DNA of 64,000 nt. Source: Paenibacillus castaneae. GTDB lineage: Bacteria > Bacillota > Bacilli > Paenibacillales > Paenibacillaceae. The notes beneath the pieces were generated by a model that was not told the origin of the DNA, made no database searches, and worked only from the letters and a program-made list of their open reading frames with translations. The position numbers and the translations under genes were made by a program. Positions 35,527 to 44,227 of the stretch are shown here, piece by piece. The stretch is from positions 3,578,094 through 3,642,093 of the forward strand of contig NZ_KZ614144.1 of NCBI RefSeq assembly GCF_002884445.1, written 5' to 3'. Every line of letters starts with the position of its first letter. The stretch's first letter is position 1.

Positions 35527-37206
35527 TTATACTTCCATAATGATAGGTAAAATCATCGGGCGGCGACGAGTTTGCTCGTACAGAAACCGACCAAGCGCAT
35601 CTTTAACATTTGTTTTCAGAGATGCCCATTCATTGACTTTATCATTCATCAGACGTGTTAAAGTTGAAGTTACGATTCGGTTAGCCTCATCGAGCAGACC
35701 TTCCGATTCACGCACATATACGAAACCGCGAGAAATAATATCTGGGCCCGAAAGGATTGCGCCATCCTGCTTGCTGAGTGTAACAACGACGACCAATATA
35801 CCGTCTTGAGACAATAGCTTACGGTCACGCAGTACGATATTTCCTACATCGCCTACACCGAGTCCATCTATTAAAACGTTTCCGGCTTGTACCTTTGAAC
35901 CTTTTCGGCCAGTACCGTTCTGGAATTCAACTGTATCACCATTATCGATGACAAAAATATTGGAACGATCAATACCAACAGCCTCACCGAGCTTAGCATG
36001 TTGACGAAGCATACGATATTCACCGTGAATTGGAATAAAGTATTTAGGTTTAATTAGATTAAGCATAAGCTTTAATTCTTCTTGGCTTCCGTGTCCGGAA
36101 ACGTGAACGCCAGATACGGATCCATTGCCATAAATGACATTAGCTCCTAAACGGAATAATTCATCGACTGTACGGCCAACATAACGCTCATTACCCGGAA
36201 TTGGAGTTGCTGCAATAATAACCGTATCACCTGGCAAAATATCCACCTTGCGGTGTGTTGAACGTGCCATACGTGTAAGTGCTGACATTGGCTCTCCTTG
36301 ACTGCCTGTACATAAAATGACAACACGATCTGCAGCCAATTTATTTACTTCTTCCGGTTCAATAATCATTCCTTCTGGAATATTTAAGTAACCAAGATCG
36401 GAAGCGATACCAACGACGTTAACCATACTGCGGCCAACAACAGCAATTTTGCGGCGTGTTGCGATTGCTGCATTAATAATTTGTTGAATCCGGTGTACAT
36501 TGGAAGCAAACGTAGCTACAACTACACGCTGGGATGATTTACGGAAAATATCCTCTAGATTGTCTCCTACTTGAGCTTCAGATGGAGTATAACCTGGACG
36601 CTCTGCATTGGTACTGTCAGACAATAAAGCTAGAACTCCGCGTTTACCAATTTCAGCGATGCGCTGCAAATCAGCGAATTGCTCGTTAACTGGAGTATGA
36701 TCAAATTTGAAGTCACCAGTATGAACGACTGTTCCTTCCGGTGTATCCAAGCTTACGCCAACGGAATCTGGAATACTGTGGTTTGTTCTGAAGAACGAAG
36801 CACGGATCGAGCCTAATTGAATTTCGCTTTCTGCATTAATAAGGATACGTTTTGTTTCCCCAAGCAAACCAGCTTCCTTCAATTTCCCTTCAATAAGTCC
36901 TAGTGTTAGTTTTGTTGCATAAAGCGGCACATTTAAGCTTTTCAGTACGTATGGCAATCCGCCGATGTGATCCTCATGACCGTGAGTAATGATAATTCCG
37001 CGAACTTTATCACGATTTTCAGTCAAGTATGAAATATCCGGAATAACTATATCGATACCGAGCATGTCCTCTTCTGGAAACTTCAATCCCGAGTCAACTA
37101 CAACAATGTCATTATTGTACTGAATGACGTACATATTTTTTCCAATCTCGCCTACTCCGCCTAGTGCAAAAATGAGCAATTTATCTTGATTGTTCTTCTT
37201 AGACAA
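35527..37206 (-). CDS. rnj: Ribonuclease J
   Basis: This 559-residue metallo-beta-lactamase/beta-CASP nuclease has 5'-3' exo- and endonuclease activity in mRNA decay and rRNA maturation. The zinc motif THGHEDHIGG (74-83) is complete, with His75, His77, Asp79 and His80. A beta-CASP part (LLSDSTNAERPG) and a C-terminal domain follow. The start is TTG at 37206 with AAGGAGG upstream. By locus it corresponds to rnjB (ymfA) of B. subtilis, but the intact active site is like RNase J1, so I do not assign J1 or J2. Confidence 0.95.
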   Translation of the reverse strand: MSKKNNQDKLLIFALGGVGEIGKNMYVIQYNNDIVVVDSGLKFPEEDMLGIDIVIPDISYLTENRDKVRGIIITHGHEDHIGGLPYVLKSLNVPLYATKLTLGLIEGKLKEAGLLGETKRILINAESEIQLGSIRASFFRTNHSIPDSVGVSLDTPEGTVVHTGDFKFDHTPVNEQFADLQRIAEIGKRGVLALLSDSTNAERPGYTPSEAQVGDNLEDIFRKSSQRVVVATFASNVHRIQQIINAAIATRRKIAVVGRSMVNVVGIASDLGYLNIPEGMIIEPEEVNKLAADRVVILCTGSQGEPMSALTRMARSTHRKVDILPGDTVIIAATPIPGNERYVGRTVDELFRLGANVIYGNGSVSGVHVSGHGSQEELKLMLNLIKPKYFIPIHGEYRMLRQHAKLGEAVGIDRSNIFVIDNGDTVEFQNGTGRKGSKVQAGNVLIDGLGVGDVGNIVLRDRKLLSQDGILVVVVTLSKQDGAILSGPDIISRGFVYVRESEGLLDEANRIVTSTLTRLMNDKVNEWASLKTNVKDALGRFLYEQTRRRPMILPIIMEV

Positions 37207-37487
37207 GTGTATCTTTACCTCCTTAAAATTTTGCGAAGCATAGCTGCTTCGTAATCATTTTGTTATATTTTGTATTTTGCATTGCTTAAGTGATTCAAGA
37301 GCATTCTTGAATAGCGAAGCTTAAAGGTTCGCTATCATGTATTGATTTCTTGAAACTTATGGCTTTCAATCATAATTCTGGTGTTGTGATGCCAAACCAT
37401 TTTATAACCATATGGTTGTAATCGTCAGATGCCGCTCTGACGTTTTATTCATATCTAAATATTTGCCGCACCCAGTCACTTGAACTC
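37207..37487 (-). promoter_or_regulatory. Long structured leader of the RNase J mRNA
   Basis: The stretch between the predicted promoter and the TTG start carries perfect hairpins: CGTCAGA/TCTGACG (37423-37442), ATAGCGAA/TTCGCTAT (37311-37335), TTCAAGA/TCTTGAA (37294-37311) and CGAAGCA/TGCTTCG (37234-37251), plus the palindrome AACCATATGGTT (37406-37417). The last hairpin is just upstream of the ribosome-binding site. No known riboswitch class is recognised. Confidence 0.6.
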
Positions 37488-37517
37488 ATTATACATGAAG
37501 AAAAAGCTGGAATACAA
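37488..37517 (-). promoter_or_regulatory. Sigma-A promoter of the RNase J gene
   Basis: On the minus strand TTGTAT (37512-37517) and TATAAT (37488-37493) are 18 nt apart. Confidence 0.7.
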
Positions 37518-37554
37518 GTGAAACCCGTTAAAGCTATTATCCAATATGTTTCCC

Positions 37555-37586
37555 AAAAAAATAAAACCGATGCTGAAAGCACCGGC
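37555..37586 (-). terminator. Intrinsic terminator after dapA
   Basis: CCGATGC (37567-37573) pairs with GCACCGG (37579-37585) with one G-T pair. On the minus strand TTTTATTTTTT follows. Confidence 0.85.
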
Positions 37587-37608
37587 TGCAATCAATGAAA
37601 TCGTCTAT

Positions 37609-38484
37609 TTATACGATCAAATTGCGTAAGAATGCGGCTTCTTGCTCGTTTGCTTCAACAAGCGGAAGTCTAACTCCACCGACCGAAAATCCCTTCAATC
37701 CTAATGCGTATTTAACTGCAACTGGGTTTGGAACAGGATGAGGACAATGGAAAAGTCCTTTAAAGATTGGAAACAATGTTCCATTAAGGCGAGCCGCCTC
37801 CTGAACATCCCCATTCACGTAAGATTGAATAAGCTGTTTCATTTGTGCACCGATAATATGGCTGGCAACACTAATTATTCCATATGCGCCAATAGCCAAT
37901 GTCGGCAATGTAGCACTGTCATCACCGCTATATACGAGGAAACCGGCAGGAGCGCCGCTAATAATTTGTGTTAATTGATCCGTTGATGCACAATCCTTCG
38001 TCGCCACGATATTGTTAATCTCTGCCAAGCGAAGAGTTGTTTCGACCGAAATATTGACACCTGTCCGGCCTTCTACGTTATACAATATAACCGGCAATGC
38101 TGTTGCTTCCGCAACCGCCTTGAAATGCTGATAGAGCCCTTCTTGGCTGGGACGGTTATAATAAGGCGCAACAAGCAAAATACCGTCTACGCCCGCTTTC
38201 TCTGCATTCTGAGTCAAATGGATGGAATGGGCCGTGTTATTGCTGCCCGTACCGGCAATAATCTTGCAACGTCCATTCGCGTGCTTAACAGCAAATCGAA
38301 ACAGCTCCAACTTCTCATCATCAGAGAGCGTCGGCGATTCTCCAGTAGTTCCGGATACGACAAGACTATCGCTTTGCTGCTCCTCAATTAAATAATCAAT
38401 TAATCGGCCTGTCGTTTGCCAATCAATTTGCCCGTCCGCATCGAAAGGGGTTACCATTGCGGTAATCAATCTTCCAAATTCCAT
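37609..38484 (-). CDS. dapA: 4-hydroxy-tetrahydrodipicolinate synthase
   Basis: This 291-residue aldolase condenses pyruvate with aspartate semialdehyde in lysine, meso-diaminopimelate and dipicolinate synthesis. The Schiff-base Lys163 is in IVATKDCAS, Tyr135 in LYNVEGRTG (Glu where Pro is common), and SGTTGESPT at 44-52 binds substrate. It is the last gene of the dpaA-dpaB-asd-dapG-dapA cluster, giving a full route to dipicolinate. AGGAGG precedes the ATG. Confidence 0.97.
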   Translation of the reverse strand: MEFGRLITAMVTPFDADGQIDWQTTGRLIDYLIEEQQSDSLVVSGTTGESPTLSDDEKLELFRFAVKHANGRCKIIAGTGSNNTAHSIHLTQNAEKAGVDGILLVAPYYNRPSQEGLYQHFKAVAEATALPVILYNVEGRTGVNISVETTLRLAEINNIVATKDCASTDQLTQIISGAPAGFLVYSGDDSATLPTLAIGAYGIISVASHIIGAQMKQLIQSYVNGDVQEAARLNGTLFPIFKGLFHCPHPVPNPVAVKYALGLKGFSVGGVRLPLVEANEQEAAFLRNLIV

Positions 38485-38510
38485 TTGAATTCCTCCTAAA
38501 GTGTTGCTCT

Positions 38511-39725
38511 CTATCGATGAAGCTCGAACTTCGCGTGGAGAGAGCGTAATGCCTCCGCCATATCCGCTTCACGAACGAGCACCCAAATCGTTGTATTTGA
38601 ATCAGCAGATTGCATGATCGGTATCCCCCGCTCCGTCAACGCTTCCACTATCCGCGCCATGACGCCAGGTTCTCCATTCATGCCACCGCCTATTACTGAA
38701 ACCTTTGCACAGCTGTTTATGGCAGAAGGCGCGAAGCCGCCTTCTTTCAGTACCTCGACAGCCCGCTTCGCATCTTTGTCAAAAACAGTATAAATAGCGC
38801 CGCTAGGCGTTACATTAATAAAGTCGACGCTAATACGATGCCTAGCCATAGATTGAAAAACCTGCAGCTGCACATCATCTCGACCTTCAATTGCTTTCAC
38901 TGAAATTTGAGTAATACCGGAAACATGTGCAATACCCGTCACATGTCTGTCTTTTACCATTAAATCAGCTTTCATTTCGAGGGAATCCGTAACGAGAGTA
39001 CCTGTATCCTCCGTAAAGGTGGAACGTACCCGAAGAGGAATCCGAGCCTGCTGCGCGATTTCAACAGCTCTTGGATGAATAACTTTGGCACCTTGGCGTG
39101 CCATATTGCATATTTCCGCATACGTTACAATCGGCAAAGGCTTAGCTTCTTGTACGATGCGGGGATCGGCTGTCAATATACCGCTAACATCTGTATAAAT
39201 TTCAACAAGCTCCGCACGCAGCGCAGCGCCTAGCGCAGTAGCGGATGTATCACTGCCGCCGCGTCCAAGCGTGGTCAAATCTCCCTGTACCGTGCTGCCT
39301 TGGAAGCCCGTAACGATTACTACTTTCCCGGAATGAAGGTGACTCAGTATCTTCTCCGGATGAATTTCTTTAATTCTCGCTTGCCCGTACTGCTCGTCGG
39401 TAAGTATGCCCGCCTGTCCTCCAGTTAAAACAACGGCACTGATGCCGCTGTATGCCAGTACACTGCATAAAGCGGCTGCAGAAATAATTTCTCCGCAGCC
39501 TAACAGCATATCCCGCTCGCGTGCCGGCAATTGATCGCCGTTATCGCGAATGAGCTGCAGCAGCGTATCTGTCGCGTAAGGATCGCCTTGACGGCCCATC
39601 GCGGAAACTACGACTACTACAGCAAACCCGTTATTGCGTTCTCTACTGATATGACGGATAACATGTTCTCTGGCATGATCGGTTGATAGCGAGGTGCCCC
39701 CGAATTTCTGAATCAGGATGCGCAT
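38511..39725 (-). CDS. dapG: Aspartate kinase (DapG type)
   Basis: This 404-residue aspartokinase phosphorylates aspartate at the head of the DAP/lysine/threonine branch. The motif IQKFGGTSLS is at 5-14 and LTTLGRGGSDTSATAL near 155-170. Two C-terminal ACT domains (about 265-400) bind the feedback inhibitor; DapG of B. subtilis is inhibited by meso-DAP. The location in the dipicolinate cluster and the uninterrupted alpha-only form support DapG over LysC. No lysine riboswitch is seen upstream. Confidence 0.95.
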   Translation of the reverse strand: MRILIQKFGGTSLSTDHAREHVIRHISRERNNGFAVVVVVSAMGRQGDPYATDTLLQLIRDNGDQLPARERDMLLGCGEIISAAALCSVLAYSGISAVVLTGGQAGILTDEQYGQARIKEIHPEKILSHLHSGKVVIVTGFQGSTVQGDLTTLGRGGSDTSATALGAALRAELVEIYTDVSGILTADPRIVQEAKPLPIVTYAEICNMARQGAKVIHPRAVEIAQQARIPLRVRSTFTEDTGTLVTDSLEMKADLMVKDRHVTGIAHVSGITQISVKAIEGRDDVQLQVFQSMARHRISVDFINVTPSGAIYTVFDKDAKRAVEVLKEGGFAPSAINSCAKVSVIGGGMNGEPGVMARIVEALTERGIPIMQSADSNTTIWVLVREADMAEALRSLHAKFELHR

Positions 39726-39785
39726 ATAGTTATCCTCCGTAATCGATCCCTGGAAGAAGAAGCTTATTACCCCTTACTTAATAGT

Positions 39786-40820
39786 TTAACCTTTTGCAAT
39801 ATGTTCTGCGATTTGTACGGCATTCCAAGCTGCGCCTTTGAGCAGGTTATCGGAGACGATCCACATATTAAGTCCGCGCTCATGACCAAGGTCACGTCTC
39901 AAGCGACCGACAAATACATCCGGTTTGCCGGCAGCATCTGTCGCTAGCGGGTATTGCTGATTCGCAGGATCATCAACGAGCGTAATGCCCGGAGCATCCG
40001 CTAAGAGCTGCTTGACTTCTTCCAAATCGTAGTTGTTTTTAAGTTCAACAAATAAGGATTCCGAGTGACCGTAAACGACCGGGATACGTACGCAGGTTGC
40101 AGTAACCTCGATGGATTCATCACCCAATATTTTTTTTGTTTCACGAACCATTTTCATTTCCTCGAGCGTATAGCCGTTCTCTTGGAATTTATCGATTTGA
40201 GGGATAGCATTAAATGCGATTTGATGCTTCACAGGCAATGAGCCTACTGGCAAAATATCTGCATTTACATCCTCGCCATTTAGAACCGCTTGCGTCTGAC
40301 GCAGCATTTCATCGATTGCACGGCTTCCGGCACCCGATACAGCTTGATAAGTGGATACAATTACACGCGAAATGCCATAACGATCCTGAAGCGGCTTAAG
40401 TGCTGCTACCATTTGAATGGTTGAGCAGTTCGGATTAGCGATTATGCCCTTATGCTCGCTAACCTTCTCGATATTCACCTCTGGAACAACAAGCGGTGTG
40501 TTCTCGTCCATGCGATAGGCATTCGTATTGTCAATGCAAACTGCGCCATGGCCGATAGCGTGCGAAGCCAAAGCTTTCGTAACATCTCCGCCTGCGCTGA
40601 ATAAAGCGATTTCTACACCTTTAAAGCTATCCGGAGTAGCTTCTTGAACAGTAAGCTCTTCGCCTTTAAATGTAATTTTGGTGCCTGCTGAACGAGCAGA
40701 CGATAATAGCTTAAGCTCTTGGATTGGGAAGTTTCTAGTCTCGAGTAATTTTAGTATTTGTTCCCCTACTGCGCCTGTTGCTCCTACTACAGCAACATTA
40801 AACATTTTCTGATTCGACAT
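39786..40820 (-). CDS. asd: Aspartate-semialdehyde dehydrogenase
   Basis: This 344-residue enzyme reduces aspartyl phosphate to the semialdehyde using NADPH. The nucleotide-binding GATGAVGE is at 13-20 and the active Cys132 is in ANPNCSTIQ. I prefer the ATG at 40820, which has GAGGGGAG upstream and removes an otherwise 20-bp overlap with dpaB. It lies between dpaB and dapG, as in B. subtilis. Confidence 0.96.
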   Translation of the reverse strand: MSNQKMFNVAVVGATGAVGEQILKLLETRNFPIQELKLLSSARSAGTKITFKGEELTVQEATPDSFKGVEIALFSAGGDVTKALASHAIGHGAVCIDNTNAYRMDENTPLVVPEVNIEKVSEHKGIIANPNCSTIQMVAALKPLQDRYGISRVIVSTYQAVSGAGSRAIDEMLRQTQAVLNGEDVNADILPVGSLPVKHQIAFNAIPQIDKFQENGYTLEEMKMVRETKKILGDESIEVTATCVRIPVVYGHSESLFVELKNNYDLEEVKQLLADAPGITLVDDPANQQYPLATDAAGKPDVFVGRLRRDLGHERGLNMWIVSDNLLKGAAWNAVQIAEHIAKG

Positions 40821-40848
40821 TTGTTGTCGTCTCCCCTCTCTGCATGTG

Positions 40849-41439
40849 TCAATGACTGCGTTCGACAAGAAGCGGCTGCAGCTGCTTCCCTTGAAGGGCT
40901 GCTTCGCAAGCTTCCATAATCAAGTCCATTCTTGCAACAAGCGAATTAGGCTTCTGCACAGGATTGTCTTGGCCGAACGGAACAAAATAAATATGTTTAG
41001 CCACTAGTAGCTTCGCTATGTTAGCGGCATTTAAACCTAATCCATCATTTGTCGAAATAGCAAGCACGAGTGGGCGGCCGTTACGCATTTGCGCTTTGGC
41101 AGCCATCAATACTGCGCTGTCCGTAATCGCGTTAGCTAATCTGCTAGTCGTATTCCCTGTACAAGGCGCTATTACTAGTACGTCTAGCAGCTTGGAAGGC
41201 CCTAGCGGCTCTGCCTGCACAATCGTGGATATCAGCTCGTTGCCTGTAATCGACTTCAACTGTGTCTGCCAGTCCTCAGAAGATCCAAATCTCGTGTCAG
41301 TTGTCATAATCGTATTCGAAACGATCGGCACTACATTCGCGCCCGCATCGACGAACCGTTTGATTTCAGGCATAACCTCAGCAAATGTACAGTGCGAGCC
41401 TGACAGAGCATAGCCCACTGTAATTTCAGACCAATTCAT
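40849..41439 (-). CDS. dpaB: Dipicolinate synthase subunit B
   Basis: This 196-residue flavoprotein-like subunit of dipicolinate synthase is SpoVFB. It has a flavodoxin-type fold with GYALSGSHCTFAEV near the N-terminus and VIAPCTGNTTSRLANAITD in the centre. With DpaA it oxidises dihydrodipicolinate to dipicolinate in the mother cell, giving the spore core its Ca-DPA. It overlaps dpaA by 4 bp. Confidence 0.96.
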   Translation of the reverse strand: MNWSEITVGYALSGSHCTFAEVMPEIKRFVDAGANVVPIVSNTIMTTDTRFGSSEDWQTQLKSITGNELISTIVQAEPLGPSKLLDVLVIAPCTGNTTSRLANAITDSAVLMAAKAQMRNGRPLVLAISTNDGLGLNAANIAKLLVAKHIYFVPFGQDNPVQKPNSLVARMDLIMEACEAALQGKQLQPLLVERSH

Positions 41440-42338
41440 ATCCCATTCCCCCGCTTAATCGTATCGTCCAAAATCAACTGTGATAAGCATTCCGCTATGA
41501 TACGACCAGCTGTCTTAGGTGCGACGATACCGGGAAGTCCGGGTGCGAGCATTGCTTTAATTCCCCGCTTCTCAGCAAAGCGGAAATCCGTTCCGCCGGG
41601 CTTCGATGCGAGGTCAATTATTACGGCCCGCGAAGGTAGATTTGCGATAATTTGTGCTGTGACTATCATAGTCGGAATTGTATTAAAAAGCAAGTCAATA
41701 TTGCTTACATGCTGCAACAAACCACTGATGTAGAAAGGCTCGAAGCCCATTTCTGCCGCCCGCGCAAAGTGCTCCGAACGCCGTACTCCCACCTTCACCT
41801 TAGCACCGATTCCCTGCAGTGTACGAGCCATTGTGAACCCTGTTCGACCAAACCCAAGCACCATAGCTGATGATCCATGAATCGTAATATCCGTATTTTG
41901 AATCGCCATCATTAAGGCGCCTTCTGCGGTTGGAATTGAGTTGTATATAGCGACATCATCACGATCAAACAGCTCGACTAAAGACAAAGATTGCAGCTCG
42001 CATAGTTTTCGCAAATATGGTTTGGCCATTCCCGTATACACTGTACAGTGCTTTGGCAGCTTTGCAATGTGGCTTTCAGTCAACTGCATCTGACGGTCAC
42101 TGAACACCGCATCGATATATCCTTTCTCATCCGTGCCTACTGCAGGCAGCAGTAGGGCATCAACATTTTCAAAAAGCTGTTCTTCGAATTCTGCCTGCAC
42201 GGCACCATCCAATGATGAATGCAGGCCGTCAAACCCCGAAATCGTAACAACAGCATCCAATTCAGTCAGCCTGCGGATGACTTCAAGCTGTCTTGCATCA
42301 CCGCCAAGCAGAAGCACTTGAACGCCTGTTAGCATCAA
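41436..42338 (-). CDS. dpaA: Dipicolinate synthase subunit A
   Basis: This 300-residue NAD(P)-binding subunit is SpoVFA. The N-terminal LLLGGDARQLEVIRRL and the Rossmann motif VLGFGRTGFTMARTL (near 158-172) are typical. It is the first gene of the five-gene dipicolinate/DAP cluster. AAAGGAG lies upstream. A sigma-K-like sequence is present about 35 nt before the start, in line with mother-cell expression in Bacillus. Confidence 0.96.
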   Translation of the reverse strand: MMLTGVQVLLLGGDARQLEVIRRLTELDAVVTISGFDGLHSSLDGAVQAEFEEQLFENVDALLLPAVGTDEKGYIDAVFSDRQMQLTESHIAKLPKHCTVYTGMAKPYLRKLCELQSLSLVELFDRDDVAIYNSIPTAEGALMMAIQNTDITIHGSSAMVLGFGRTGFTMARTLQGIGAKVKVGVRRSEHFARAAEMGFEPFYISGLLQHVSNIDLLFNTIPTMIVTAQIIANLPSRAVIIDLASKPGGTDFRFAEKRGIKAMLAPGLPGIVAPKTAGRIIAECLSQLILDDTIKRGNGI

Positions 42339-42370
42339 GCTTCACTCCTTTCTTGCTATACACTCTAAAC

Positions 42371-42399
42371 CATCTTATGCTTGCGCCCAGAGCGTGGTG
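42371..42399 (-). promoter_or_regulatory. Possible sigma-K promoter of dpaA
   Basis: On the minus strand CACC (42396-42399) and CATAAGATG (42371-42379) are 16 nt apart. This differs from the sigma-K -10 pattern CATAnnnTA at one position. Confidence 0.45.
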
Positions 42400-42404
42400 A
42401 AGAA

Positions 42405-42434
42405 TAAAAAAAGATCGGGCATTTGCCCGATCTT
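42405..42434 (-). terminator. Intrinsic terminator after dut
   Basis: AAGATCGGGC (42411-42420) pairs perfectly with GCCCGATCTT (42425-42434). On the minus strand seven T follow. Confidence 0.92.
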
Positions 42435-42460
42435 CACTGGAGTAATACTATGCTATTTAA

Positions 42461-42904
42461 CTATACGCCCGTATGGCCAAAGCCGCCTGCGCCCCGAACG
42501 GTATCGGGTAATTGCATTGCTTCTTCAATGATTACTGCCGGTACCAGCTGAAATACCATCTGAGCAATTCGTTCACCGCGGGTTATCGTAAAAGGCTCTT
42601 GGCCCAAATTAATAAGCAGCACCTTAACTTCTCCACGGTAATCGGCATCGATCGTTCCTGGTGAATTCAAGCATGTGATGCCGTGCTTGTATGCAAGTCC
42701 ACTGCGAGGTCTTATTTGTGCCTCCAGCTCACCCGGCATTGCCATCGCAAAGCCAGTAGGAATAAGCTGGCGCTCGCCCGGCTGCAGAACGACGGGCTCT
42801 CCTACCGCTGCTTGCAGATCAAATCCAGCAGCCCATTCTGACATTTTGCGCGGAATCGCGATATCTTCATTTCCTTCTAATCGTTTAAACAGTACTTGAA
42901 ACAA
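42461..42904 (-). CDS. dut: dUTP diphosphatase
   Basis: This 147-residue trimeric dUTPase hydrolyses dUTP to dUMP, keeping uracil out of DNA. Its five motifs are visible: AAGFDLQA, RPRSGLAYKHGI, GTIDADYRGEVKV, GERIAQMVF and the C-terminal RGAGGFGHTG arm. I choose the TTG at 42904, with GGGGAGG 7 nt upstream, over the ORF start at 42949. It overlaps the 3' end of the M16 peptidase gene by 20 bp and ends in a strong terminator, just before the dpa operon. Confidence 0.93.
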   Translation of the reverse strand: MFQVLFKRLEGNEDIAIPRKMSEWAAGFDLQAAVGEPVVLQPGERQLIPTGFAMAMPGELEAQIRPRSGLAYKHGITCLNSPGTIDADYRGEVKVLLINLGQEPFTITRGERIAQMVFQLVPAVIIEEAMQLPDTVRGAGGFGHTGV

Positions 42905-44153
42905 ATTGATTCCTCCCCAGTTGTTTAGCTGCCTTGTCGTTTGAACCAACCATAGCTACCGAGAATGGAACAGACAGCATTCGCTTTGTGACGTCAATCA
43001 CATTTGACATTTGAACGGAATCAATCCGATTCAGCAGCTCATCAAGAGTATAATGCTGTCCAAGCATCAGCTCGTTTTTGCCTAGACGATTCATTCGGCT
43101 GCTTGTGCTCTCCAGGCTCAGAATAAGACTGCCCTTCAATTGCTCTTTGCCGCGGTGCAATTCGTCTTCACCTAGTCCCTTGACTGAAAGCTCATTCATT
43201 TGCTCCATCGTTAGATCGAGCACTTCCTTCGTCTGCTTAGGCGCTGTTCCTGCGTATAGAGTAAATAGTCCGGTATCCGCATATGAAGTGTGATAGGAAT
43301 ATACCGAATAAGCAAGTCCACGCTTCTCTCTAATCTCTTGGAACAGCCTGGAGCTCATACCGCCTCCAAGAGCGTTGTTGAGCAGGATCATCGCATAAAG
43401 ATTTGAATCCGTAATGGAACAGCCTGGGAAAGATACGCAAATATGATTTTGCTCCGTCTTCTTTTTGTAGAATAAATAATCACCGTGGAAGGATGGAGCC
43501 TCGATTGTTTTCAAAGCAGGCTTGCTGTTTTTGAATTCACCGAAATATTTCTCCAATAAGGCAAGCAAGCTTGATTCTTCTACATTGCCGGCAACACTAA
43601 TTACGGTATTCTCCAGCGTATACATCTCGTCCATATAACCGCGCAATGTATCCGAGGTCATAGCCGTCAAACGGTCTTCTAGCCCCAGAATAGAATAGGC
43701 AAGGGGATGGTCTCCGAATGCCGCCCGTGATGCTTCATCATGAACCTTATCATCCGGTGTATCCTCATACATCGAAATCTCTTCCAGAATAACATTTTTT
43801 TCTTTCGCCAGCTCTTCCGGATCGAGTTGTGAATGAAAGAACATATCCGACAAGGCATCGACTGCCAGCGGCAGATGCTCATCCAACACTTTAGCGAAAT
43901 AACATGTATATTCTTTGGATGTGAATGCATTCACATTGCCGCCAATCCCATCAAACAAATCGGCAATATCCTTTGAAGTGCGATTCTCTGTCCCTTTAAA
44001 CAGCATATGTTCAATAAAATGTGAGATCCCATTATTTTCAAGAGTCTCGTTACGCGAACCTGTCTTCACCCAAATACCGAACGAAACAGATCTTACAGTT
44101 GGGATATATTCAACGACAACGCGCAATCCATTGCTTAACGTATATTTATTCAC
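42885..44153 (-). CDS. mlpA: M16 family zinc peptidase (MlpA/YmxG)
   Basis: This 422-residue processing-peptidase-like protease has the inverted zinc motif HFIEH (45-49) and the distal Glu in KNVILEEISMYED. The GTG at 44153 with TAGGAGG upstream gives the family-typical start NKYTLSNGLRVVVE. B. subtilis YmxG (MlpA) lies at the same place after pnp and ylxY and affects extracellular protease levels. The substrate here is unknown. Confidence 0.93.
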   Translation of the reverse strand: MNKYTLSNGLRVVVEYIPTVRSVSFGIWVKTGSRNETLENNGISHFIEHMLFKGTENRTSKDIADLFDGIGGNVNAFTSKEYTCYFAKVLDEHLPLAVDALSDMFFHSQLDPEELAKEKNVILEEISMYEDTPDDKVHDEASRAAFGDHPLAYSILGLEDRLTAMTSDTLRGYMDEMYTLENTVISVAGNVEESSLLALLEKYFGEFKNSKPALKTIEAPSFHGDYLFYKKKTEQNHICVSFPGCSITDSNLYAMILLNNALGGGMSSRLFQEIREKRGLAYSVYSYHTSYADTGLFTLYAGTAPKQTKEVLDLTMEQMNELSVKGLGEDELHRGKEQLKGSLILSLESTSSRMNRLGKNELMLGQHYTLDELLNRIDSVQMSNVIDVTKRMLSVPFSVAMVGSNDKAAKQLGRNQFVSSTV

Positions 44154-44227
44154 TAATGATCCTCCTATAGTTTCTAAAAAAACGAATGTCGTATGCATGC
44201 ACTTTGAACATGAATGTTTTTACTATA

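Noticed and set aside
37384..37452. Short minus-strand frame MNKTSERHLTITTIWL in the RNase J leader
   Set aside because: Only 16 codons with no ribosome-binding site; better explained as structured leader.
37488..38510. Lysine riboswitch for dapA/dapG
   Set aside because: No L-box sequence or long leader is seen before dapA or dapG; they are internal to the dpaA operon.
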